64,000 bases of DNA, from assembly GCA_027625915.1 (NCBI GenBank), contig JANTQA010000033.1, positions 1,302,001-1,366,000 on the forward strand, read 5' to 3'. The notes under the pieces were generated by a model, which worked only from the letters and a program-made list of their open reading frames with translations, had not been told where the DNA came from and searched no databases. Of the stretch, positions 47,401-57,533 are shown in pieces. A program made the position numbers and the translations under genes. Source of the DNA: Anaeramoeba flamelloides. Taxonomy: Eukaryota > Metamonada > Anaeramoebidae. Each line of letters begins with the position of its first letter. Within the stretch, counting starts at the first letter, position 1.

Positions 47401-50400
47401 TTTGAAAAATCAATCGATTTTCCAAATCAACAAAAAACTCAAGAAAAGCTAACGATTGTTTTTTTTTAATTTCTGAAATTATAAAAAACCTAATGGCAAA
47501 CAGGAGGTAATTTTGTTGAATCATCCTCTCTTCCAATAATAAAAAATAAATCAATAAAATTAGAGTATTTAATTTAGATAATGATTATATAGTTTAAGTA
47601 TCTATATGGAGGAAAGATTGAAACGCAATAGATACGAAAAGAAATATCCAAAATTAAAAATTTAATTTGTTTTTCATATTCCAAACAAAAAAAAAAAAAA
47701 AAAAATAAAAGATTAAATAACAAAAGATTACCTGTTGAATCTATTGAAGATGTTAAAAAGTATTTATTATCTTGGCTGAAACAGCAAGAATATACAGGAC
47801 CACGGTGACCGTAAAAGCATTTATAAGGGTGTTTGTTCTCGATTTTCACTTTATTATGAATTTGAAATGCTTTGTCATTTTTATTTTCAATGTCATTTTT
47901 TTTCTTCGTTTTAATGATTTCTTTTTCTCCACCTTTTGATTGTGATTGATTTTCTAATTCCCCAAATAAATCCCAAAGCCTAACTGAAGAATCACCAAAT
48001 CCCGAAAGAATATATTTAGAATCCGAAGTAATATTAAAAGTGTTTATTTCAGATTGGTGCTGGAAAAAGGTATAGAAGGATATTGAAGGCAAAGATGTAT
48101 TTTCTATTGAAGAGTCTATGGGCTCCAGAATTTTTTCGGGGATTTTTTCTTCTGTGAAGATATCAGTTTCTTCTTGGCTGGTTAAAAAAAATGAGTTTTC
48201 ATCATCAACATCATCAACGTCATCAAGAGTGTTTGTTTCTGATTTTTGATTTAATAATTTTTTGTTTGAATTGCTTTTTTTTTTGGAATCAAATAATTCC
48301 AATTCGTCGTTATTAATATCTGTATGTCGGACGTCAATGAATTGATTTAAAAAATTTGTTAAAAACATATAATCGGATTCCAACAAAAAATTATTAAAGA
48401 TTTGAAACGATAAATTTGATACACGAACTTGATATTTTCCATTCACGAAATTTTGAGCTAATTCTGTTTTCTGAATGTCTTCTAGACTGTTAATTTTTTC
48501 AAGTTGTTGAAGATCCTCTTTGTATGTATCCATATAATAATCTTTTTCCATATCAAATATTTTTTTTGCCTCTTTTATATATCCCCGATGAATTAATTCT
48601 AAATAACAATGAACCCAGAGTGGATATAGAAATAAAATCATTTCTTTCTATTTTGTTTGTTTATTTATCCATTAATTTTGTTCATTGTTTGTTTTTATTT
48701 TTAAATGAAGGTTTATATAATTAAAGCATTGGAATTTAGATTTTTTTTTTAATTTTTTTGATTATTGTGCTTCTATTTTTTTATTTACACATTTTTTCTT
48801 GAATTATATATATATATATATATATATAATAGTAATCAATCATTCTAAATTAAAGATTCCCAATATAAACCCCAATTCAAAAATTTTTAACACACTAAAA
48901 TTCAATTTTTGAAAAAGAAATCTTATTAAATCAATTCTAGAAGAAATACCAAATGAAAACCATTCACTAATTGGACTGTTAACGATTGTTTATAAATTAA
49001 AATACTCACAAAACAAAAAATAAATAATTATCAATACTAATAAATCAAGGGTGTGTTAAAAATTTTGGAGAGAGCAAAACAAAAAAATGGATTGCTAAAT
49101 TTGTTTAAATTCTATTAGGATTATTGATCGATCAAATGGTTTAGATCTCATCAACTAATTTTATTTGAGTTCTTCTATTTTGAACAACTCAACTTTAACC
49201 TAATATCAAATGTTCAAAAAAAATATTATGGACTGAACGAAACAAGTTTCGTAATTCAAAAAATGAGATGAATACAAAAAAACTAAAAAGATTAAAAAAT
49301 GATTTATATATTTTTGAAAAATCAAAATTATTTCCTATTTGAATGAAATTGTATTATTGTGATTGTTTGGACTGTTTCAGCTGTGTGGAAAATTTTGAAT
49401 TTTAGTTTATTTAATAAATAAAAAAAAATTATAAATTTAAGAATGTTTCAAATTCTTTAATATTCCATAAAAATTGTATTATTAGAATAATTGTTCATTA
49501 ATTTGAAAGTAATAATAGTAAATCAGAGTTGAATCTTTAAATTTTCACTTTTGTTAACATTTTTTTTTTTTTGATTAAATTATTTTAGCCTTACTAACTA
49601 AGAAGATTCGTTCGAACAATTTTTAAATATTTTTGGAAAAAAAAAATTGATTTTGACTTTTTTGAGTATAAAATTAGTTAATTCCCAAATACCTTTAATC
49701 AATTTTCTTTAAAGAACGGAACCACGTATCATATTAAAAACACATTTTCTGAGTAAATTTTGTAAATGTTTGGAAAATTTTGATGTTTAAAACTATCATT
49801 CATAAAATAAGAATAATTTTCTTCAATTAGTTCAATAAAATGAATTTTTTTGGTTAATCCAAAGGAATTATCTAAAAAAAGAAAAATTATCTTTACTTTA
49901 ATACTCATTACAATAAAGACTATTTTTGGAGTAATAGCTAAGAAAATAGTAATAAACAAAGCAAAAACCTTTTGATTTGTAAAAAATAAAAATCATTTAA
50001 TTTTTTTCTTTTTTATCAAAAAATAATAGAAAAAAAAAATTTGATCTCATTTCCTGAAAAAAAAATTTTCTGGGTTTTTGATTCGATCGGAATTTTTTTG
50101 ACACTTCCTAGGTACAAAATAAGAAAGTACAGAATATCATAAATAACATATTTTAATATTTTGCATTGTTATCTTGAAAGACTGATCCCTTAAATTAATT
50201 TTTGTTTTGAATCGAGAAAAGTGTTTAGATGCGGTGTTGAAAATAATCAAAGAATAAACCAATAAATAAGTTAAGAGAAGGTGTAAATTTTAAACAAATC
50301 TTTCTTTTTTTTTATCACCAAACAAGAAAGATCACCTTTTTAAATAAACTTTTTGTAAATCAAGAATGAAAAAAAAAAAAAATCAAAGTATATTTTAGAC

Positions 50401-53054
50401 CATTTCAATCTTCTTTATCTTCTTAATTTGGATGAACTCAAATAATTTATAACCTTGAATTTTTTACTTTCATTCATATTTTTTATTTTATCTTTTTATG
50501 ATAAAAAGCTTTTTTTTTGCAAATCTTTTTATCAAACAAATACACAACAAAGAATATTGTTTCAAGGATTAAAGTAAAAAGATTGAATTCTTCAAATCCA
50601 AAAACAACTACAAAAAAAAATGAACTCAAAGAAAAAGAAAATAAAGTTTTGAAATTCAATCAAATTCATAATTATTTTGTTTTTTTACAATTTGGTGTAA
50701 AATAGATTGTTTTGAAAATCAAACATATAGATCCAATAAATCTTCATTTCTGAAGAAGAATTCAAAAAATATCTTATTACATAAACCAAAACTAGAATGA
50801 GATGAATTAAATCAAAATTGGAATTAAATTCATTTTGGGAATTCTTGAGAAATAAAAAGTAATTTTTTTCTCAAAAATTTTACAAAAACAAAAATATTTC
50901 CATTAAGAAATAAAAATAAAATCAAATAAAGGAGAAGTAATTATATATCAAATATTACAGATAAGATCAAGGAATAAATGATTTTTTTTTATTTTTTCTG
51001 TGATCAATTTTTTCATTTTTTTGATTTCCATTTTTTAATTCAGCAAGTTCGATTTTTTGGAAATTTATGAATAATGAATTCAATTTGGTAAAATTTTATA
51101 TTTGATTTTATTGCCCCAAATACTATAAGAATTTTAATCATCAAAATAAAGTCAGATCTATCGGATTGTTGAAATATTGTTTAAAAAGAAAAAAAAAATT
51201 CAAAAATAATCCAAGTCACCAATCTCAAAAAAAATCCAATAAATTTTATCTTAGATATCACAAATAATTCGTTTTTATATAATAAGTTAACACCATCAAA
51301 GTAGAATTCATTTAGAGTTTTTTATTCAACTAAAATTTGATTTTTAAATTTATTTATCAAATTTCAAAACTTATTAAAAATCAAAAAGTAATTTTTTACA
51401 AAGAAAAAAAATCAAAAGAAATTAAATTTTCAAAGAGAGATAATAAAAATAACCTCCAAAACTCATAAACAACAACAGCGATAACAACAAACCTCTTTAA
51501 ATATTGCTTTTGTTTTGAAATATTTGAAAGACAAGAAGAATTATTACCTAATGAAGAAACACTAAAAATTGGAAATGGAGAGAAGAACATTGTTTGACTT
51601 TTTTAAAAAAAAAATTTCCTACTTTACTGATCAACTCACTGAAAAAAAGAAACTCTTTCAAACATTCTGTTTCTTAACAAAAAACACAAATTGTTTCCAA
51701 ACATATAAAAACTAAATCGAAAATTTTAATCAATGGCTGGTTCTATTCGTTGTAAATGCATTATACCCGGATTCATTCTACTCCTCTTTTTATTTAAAGC
51801 ATTAATGTGTTTAGCTAAAGAAATGATTTTAATAATTCAATGACAAATGCACTTAAAAGTTGTAACACGCAACCATCCCTCTTAAAAAATTACATTACCC
51901 AAGTTTTAAGATACAAAGTCATTTTAAAAAAGTGTTACCACAAAGTTTTCAAAAGTTTCTTTAAAGCAATTAACAAACTTCAATAGAAATATTTTTAGTT
52001 CTTTCTACAAAAAACCTTTTTGTCACACTTTTTTAAAATGAATTTCAACAAACCAATTAAAAAATAAAAGTGTCCGTTTAAATCTTCATTCATTTCATTT
52101 CATTTTTGAAACATTAAAATTAAAATATTCTAATTTTAAAAAAAAACAAAGGAAAAGTATTGCAGTTTTGAGACACAATTTTTCTGATTCGGTTCGTATA
52201 AAATTTATACACTAAGATCTCCTGAGAAACGTTAATTTATATTTTTTTTAGAAATTTTTGGTTATTTTCATTGATAGTATTTGAAGAACCAAAGGGATAC
52301 AATTTCAGCTGATTATCATAATTTTTCAATTCAGTAGTCTGGCTTTCTATTTGGTTTCTGAGTTTAGTCAAGACATTAACATAAAAAATGGAACAAATAA
52401 ATTAATTTAGGCTATAAATCCTAATCTATTAAAGGAGCAAATAAATAGAGAATCACAAATTCCAATCTCTTTCTTTTTAAACTCTTTAAGTAAAATAAAA
52501 GAAAAAAGAGATAAGGAGATGGGAAGTGAATTGAAATTATTATCCCATTTATAATTCAAAAACCAGTACTTTGAAGCAAAAAATGCAATGCTACTGATCG
52601 ATTGTTCAAAGATAAAAGGTACAGTTGATAGGTTTACTAGTGGTGTTTGAGGTGATTGAATTTTTGAAAGATTTTAGTCTATTGCTAATCTTTCTTTTTT
52701 CTTTTTTTTTTTTTTCTGAAAGGATGAAAAAACAATAAAAAAAAATTGAAAGAAAAAGAAAAAAAAATTTAAAAAAAAAAAGGATCGCTGAAAGATTTTA
52801 AAACAAACCCTAAATCTTTTTTTAGCTGTAAGAACCCATTCTTTGGTAGATTGGTAACTTTCCGTGTATGAAGCTGGCGAGATCTCTGCAAAATTATATG
52901 AAAAAGGTGATTCGACAGTGGTAGTTTCTTGATCAATACGCAATAAAGTCAAATACTCTTCAAGGTTATAACTTGTAAAATTCTGTGGTATGCTTTCGTA
53001 TCCTCTACTTAGTAAATAATTATTAACAACTTTTTGAAAAGTTTCGTTACTCAT
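44406..53054 (-). CDS. TFIID subunit TAF5, three exons, very long introns
   Basis: A 600-residue protein from exon 1 (53054-52809), exon 2 (48647-47732) and exon 3 (45046-44406). TAF5 is the WD40 scaffold of TFIID and often also of SAGA, acting at promoters in the nucleus. Residues about 5-40 fit a LisH motif (VNNYLLSRGY). The NTD2 fold follows, and exons 1 and 2 join inside its hallmark (TKEWVLTAKKRFR then KEMILFLYPLWVHCYLELI). An acidic Asp/Glu linker follows. WD40 repeats run from about 280 to the end, at least six clear ones, with GH and WD/WN pairs (FYGHRGPV, FVGHNYPVWDVKF, SGSFDHTARLW). The second join completes SSIDST|VRLW. Donors are GTTTGT and GTAATC; acceptors AAATAG and TGTATAG. 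The introns are 4161 and 2685 bp, about ten times longer than others here, and filled with repeats. Confidence 0.9.
46026..47378. mobile_element. inverted-repeat element rich in CACTTGACGGCAC motifs
   Basis: The left end CTAGGCACTCTACATCACTT, followed by GACGGCACTTCC, is mirrored at the right by GTGCCACATAGTGCCGCATA with GTGCCTAG after it. Further inverted copies (GTGCCGTAGAGTACCGTCAA) occur at about 47069-47105. Outside and between these, the phrase AGCACCGTTAGG or CCTAACGGTGCT recurs with alternating orientation (45951, 47181, 47234, 47283, 47330, 47449). Clustered subterminal motifs suit a hAT- or CACTA-like DNA transposon. No transposase was found. Confidence 0.5.
46460..46621 (+). CDS. 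possible small signal-peptide protein inside TAF5 intron 2
   Basis: A 53-codon ATG-to-stop frame on the strand opposite TAF5. Residues 1-15 are a strong hydrophobic leader (MKF, five Leu, FFYSLLF), followed by a charged helical part (EDTDELLRKM, EIYDITIEFF) and a polar end. The ATG is preceded by an A-rich context and by about 70 bp with higher G+C. It lies between the inverted CACTTGACGG ends, so it may belong to that element. No homologue is known to me. It could be a chance frame or one exon of a larger gene. Confidence 0.35.
   Translation: MKFLLLLLFFYSLLFEDTDELLRKMNTKEIYDITIEFFLTNMTQDAIRKNELK
48868..49407. mobile_element. DNA element (family M5), copy 2, uninterrupted
   Basis: TA|AACCCCAATTCAAAAATTTT with TAACACAC after it is mirrored by GTGTGGAAAATTTTGAATTT at the right, 540 bp, TA-flanked. 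It aligns along its length with 13985-14912 minus the inserted MITE. No ORF. Confidence 0.65.
50250..50960 (+). repeat. dispersed repeat R2, copy 2
   Basis: Shares ordered blocks with 3390-4110 (AAGAATAAACCAA, AAGAAAGATCACCTTT, CTTTATCTTCTTAATTTG, TTCTTGAGAAAT). Patchy similarity; no conserved frame. Confidence 0.5.
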
Positions 53055-56000
53055 ATTGCTTTTAAAAAAAAATGCGTGATGATTTTAAAAAGATATAAAA
53101 GATTAAAAAATAAAATCTATTTATTGATTTTTAAATCTATTTGTGGAACGGTATTATACTATTTCTGTTTGTGCTGATTATCAAAATGAAACACACTTTT
53201 ACATTTTGAATAATTCAAATACATGGTTTTACTTTATTAATTTGAGAATTAATGGAGAGATTATAGAATCGATTTTGTTGTAAAATGATAGTAAAAAGGA
53301 AAATTTTGCAATTATTTTTTTACTTATTTTTCACCGATCAAAAAAGATATCTGGAATTGAAGTTAATTAAATTAAATTAATAACAATAACTTAAAATCTT
53401 TTAGCTGATTTCATATGAATAGAAAAGTCATAGCAATAAAAATACTATTAAGTCATTTTTTCTTATTTTTCCAATATAATTTACAAATTTTAAAATTATA
53501 CAGAATTAAATTTTGGTTTTATGTGTTGTTTTGAGAATTTTATTTTATTTCAAATAATCAACCCAATTTTTGAATTTAGTTTTGGTTTTTAAAATGAAGG
53601 AAAAATAAGTAAAAAAATAAATTAAAAAAAGTGTACATTTTATTACAATTTTATCCTTTATAAAAGATTTCTTAATTTTTTTTACAGTTGATAATTATTT
53701 TCTGGAATAGTAATAATACATTATTCTATTTTAGTAAATAAATCTTTTGGAAAAAAATTTGAACATAAAGAGAAATAGAATTGTTACGAGCTCTGATTAA
53801 TTTTTGGACAATGAGTTGATCAATTATTTTATATTCAGATATCAAAATATACAAAATTTTAGATTGAATGAGAAAATTTTCCAATTAGTAAGTTGAAAAC
53901 CGAATTAATAAGTGTAGATCAAACTTTGTAAAAGTGTGAATCAAAAAAAAAAAAAAATGTGAGATGCATTCTATATCTTTTCTCCAAACTTTTTTTTTCA
54001 ATGAACTGTATAGATAATTTGTTTTACATTCTACTGTTTCAATGCTTTTTGAATTATTTTTTTTTACATTTTTATATACTTTTCTTAAATACTTATTTAT
54101 TGTTAATTTTGTAATTGATTTTTTAAATGGTAGAATTCTATATATATATTATAAAATATATTATTCAAAAAAAAAGTAATTATAAAGTATTAATAAAATC
54201 AATTTACCCAATTCATTTGGAATCAATTCTTGCAACTAATAAAAAACTTTTATGGTTACAAAATTTTTAAAAAACTTTAAAATTACAAATATTAAAATAT
54301 TTAAACAATTAATTTCGTTTCCTATTCCCGTTATTTTTTTCTTTTATAATACATATCAATACTTTTTTTTTACAAAATTATTTCAAAATTTTCACTCAAT
54401 AACAGATAGCTTGTTTTATTATTTAAAAAATATTTTGTCGTCAAAAAATAAATTGATTTTTTTAGTACAATGAAACTGAAACAAGTATATATCAAGAATA
54501 GTTCTATATTTTTTTTTTTTTAATTTTCAAACAGTATTTATATAAAAAAGTATATTATTAATAATGATTTAATAACTAAAGGAAGGACTTTTTAATCAGA
54601 ATTTATACTCTATGAAAATAATATCTTTTCATAATATATTTGACTTTTATTTTTTTACACGATTTTGAAAAGAAATTTTTGTTTTTGTAAAAATATTATC
54701 AAAGAAATTTTATTTGATAGAAACCATCATATATGAAGTTTTCTTGAAAAAAACATCAATCATCAAACTTCTAAAAATAAATAAGAATAAAAACGTATTT
54801 ATTATAATAATATGAATAAAATTTGAAGTGATGTGAAGTCTAATCAATCAATCTTTTTATACTATCTATTGATTTGATATCTTGTATTGGTCTTTTACTA
54901 ACTGAAAATTTCTGTAATATGCAAAATAATAATAATAATAAACCAAACATATAAAACGAATTTTTTATTTTTAACAAAACATTACTTCATGAATAAAATT
55001 TAACCAGATAATATTCAAAAGTGGTTTACAGAGTTAAATGTATAATTTCTAGTTTATTACTTATTTGGTATTTTGAAAAACTTTTAATTATTTCCAGGTA
55101 TTAATAACCCGAAAAAAATTGATACATAAATATTATGAAAATCCATTCTCTTTATTTATTTCTCTTCTCCTACAAAGTTTAAAAATGTTTTATTTATTTT
55201 TATTTTAAAGTAAAACTGGAGGTTTGTAATAATTACCTTAAAAGACAATAAATCAATCAATTATTATTATTACTTTCTCATTTTTTTTTTTTATTACAAC
55301 TTTGGAAATTAAATATTTTGACACTATTTTGAGATTGATATTTAAAAGAAAATCCTCATCAGAACCAAGAAAAAGAATCATAAAATAACTTTAAATAAAT
55401 ATAATGAAACCTTCCATTGATTTAAATTTAATTGGAGTTAAATTGTACTAACCTGATATTTTTCGATTTTTTGAAGGTTATTTTTTTAAATAGAGAAGTT
55501 TAAATTAAATCTTATTGATAAATATTTTCAATTGGATCTCTTTTTGTAAACTCTGTTTCAGTCAAAGGTACCCTACTTTTTTTTCAAATATCAATTATTT
55601 TATATAATTGACCTTTGAAGAACCAATAAGAAAAAAAAACAGAATAATATACATCAAAGAATTGCTGATATATATCTGAAAGAAAACTAATTAATCAAGA
55701 AATTTTCTTAAAAATTGAAAAACCCTTATTCTTTAGGGATTATTGAGAAAAATAACAATGTTGGTTTTGAACTTCTACTGGTATTTGAATAATAAATATG
55801 AAATGTTTTTCACCTCATTTTCCATACTTTTCTTTTACAAATTAAGTCCCCAAACGAATTTTATTGGTATTTGGGGTCTCTATTTGAAAAAGGAAAAGAA
55901 AATGAAGGGGAAAATTTTCACATTTATTAAACAAATATCAAGATCAAGGATTGAATAGAATTACAATAGAAATCAATATGATTTCTCAACTATCTTTACA

Positions 56001-56502
56001 TGGTTTCAATAACCTTAGAATAACACATTTTTATCAAGTGACTATTGATCTTGCAATAAAAAAATTTTTACAAATGAATGATGTTTTAAAAAAAAGTCGA
56101 AAAAAAAAACACAAAAATGTCAAAAAATGATTTCAATTTTGAAAATTTCCGAAATAAAAATTTTCTTCTAATATCTATAAAAATCCTTTAAAACATATAT
56201 ATTTTACCCGGTCTAACTGGAACCCTTTAACTGAAAAATAGTTTAGCAATCATTCAAAACAAGATTCCAAAATCAGTTTTTTTTATTAAAGGGTGTTACA
56301 TAAAACAATGTGAAATTTCAAGTGGTCTTTTCTGGGTCTTTAAACAGACAAAATAAAATGTGAAAATATCTAGAATATTTTTTAATTTCTTCTACAGCTA
56401 TCTGATCCTTTTTCTTTCAATCATATTATAATAATTATAATTATTTAAATTTATATTTCACAAAAAATTGATAAAAATTTCTTCCTAAATTAATATAATC
56501 TA
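53055..56502. other. intergenic upstream of TAF5, very AT-rich
   Basis: About 3.4 kb with no supported gene. Near 55735-55760, GGGATTATTGAGAAAAATAA recalls R2. The 71-codon frame at 55743 has slightly better composition but begins at a non-ATG codon and is not recognisable. Confidence 0.4.
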
Positions 56503-57082
56503 TTTCCAAAAAAGTGGGGAAAAAATTATTTTAAAATATCTTATTTTAATTCAATCTTCATAAAAATATTTCAATACAAAATCATTAACTACTATTTATC
56601 GATTCTTGATAATAATTCAATTTTTTTCTTAGTATTGTATTGCATAAATATAAGATATTAAATTTTCTGATCTCTATTTTATCTAAAATTTTTTAGGTGA
56701 GAAAAATTGGTGCTTATTATTTTCTTTTTGATTGAGAAAATCCTTTTCATAACTTCTTTAATCTCAACAAAATTTTCAAACAGAATTGAAAGCAGTCAAT
56801 GTATTTGATTGTTTAAAAAATCATTTGTTGCTTTACCCTATTTCCAATTTTTTATTGAAATTAGCAAGTTTGTTTTCACCAAAAAAAGTACATTTTTTTT
56901 TTTTCATTTTTTGAAATAATTCAATGAAATTATTTTGAAATAAATATCATAGTCATTGATTGAATCAGTATTAATTTTTCACTTGATTTGGTAATGTTAA
57001 TTAACTAATAGATCCACTAACAAAGATGATTTTTTAAGAAAATGTAAAAAAAAAAAAAACACTTGGCACACTTTTTTGGAAA
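56503..57082. mobile_element. DNA element (family M6), copy 2, intact length
   Basis: TA|TTTCCAAAAAAGTGGGG mirrors CACACTTTTTTGGAAA|TA; 580 bp. The interior matches 20045-20578 in the same orientation over its length. Non-coding. This uninterrupted copy is what shows that 18667-20021 is an insertion. Confidence 0.75.
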
Positions 57083-57107
57083 TACATTAGATATATAGAT
57101 AAATATA

Positions 57108-57329
57108 AGCCAAATTTCAAAATTAAGGGACAAACTTTATTATTATTATTTTTTTCTTTTTTCATTTCTCTTTTAAAAAGTAAAATGATTACTCTATATT
57201 TTGATTTATTAATCTATATTGGTTATTATCTCTAAACACTTTAGTAAAATACATTATTATTCAAAAAAAAAAACAATTAACCAAATTTTTTTCTGATCAA
57301 AAATCTTCCCCTATTTTTGAAATTTAGCT
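57108..57329. mobile_element. 222-bp MITE of family M4
   Basis: TA|AGCCAAATTTCAAAATTAAG and CCTATTTTTGAAATTTAGCT|TA are inverted ends of the M4 type. Length and internal T-rich stretch equal the right-hand 220 bp of the 0.9-kb M4 elements. Confidence 0.75.
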
Positions 57330-57386
<57 letters not shown>

Positions 57387-57393
57387 GTGTGTA
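57330..57393. repeat. (TA)n(TG)n microsatellite
   Basis: About nine TA units pass into about twenty-two TG units with one GC interruption, starting at the right boundary of the MITE. Confidence 0.95.
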
Positions 57394-57533
57394 TTTTGAG
57401 TTGTAATTATTTATTTTTTTTATAAAATTAAATTTAATTAATTTATACAATTTATTTGAAATAAAAAAAAAAAAAATTAAAACAAAAAGTAAATAAGTTT
57501 TATATTCATATTTTGATATATTTCCATTAATTC

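Larger units (their letters stand above)
45047..47731 (-). other. TAF5 intron 2 (2685 bp)
   Basis: Begins GTAATC at 47731 and ends TGTATAG at 45047. The middle is occupied by an inverted-repeat mosaic (45890-47500) with an opposite-strand small ORF. 45300-45800 is unique sequence with mildly higher G+C and no recognisable frame. Confidence 0.8.
48648..52808 (-). other. TAF5 intron 1 (4161 bp)
   Basis: Starts GTTTGT at 52808 and ends AAATAG at 48648. It contains an M5 element, a repeat R2 copy and a (TA)n array at about 48809-48830. It also contains a few short ATG frames (51733 plus strand, 51590 minus strand), none of them convincing. The length is probably due to repeat insertion. Confidence 0.8.

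Noticed and set aside
51396-51590. Minus-strand frame starting MFFSPFPIF inside TAF5 intron 1
   Set aside because: It has an ATG and a possible GTTTGT donor, but no second exon that would join in frame was found and nothing in it is recognisable.
51733-51843. Plus-strand 36-codon frame starting MAGSIRC in TAF5 intron 1
   Set aside because: Short and without a family match; the surrounding sequence recurs in part near 62540, so it is more likely part of a repeat.
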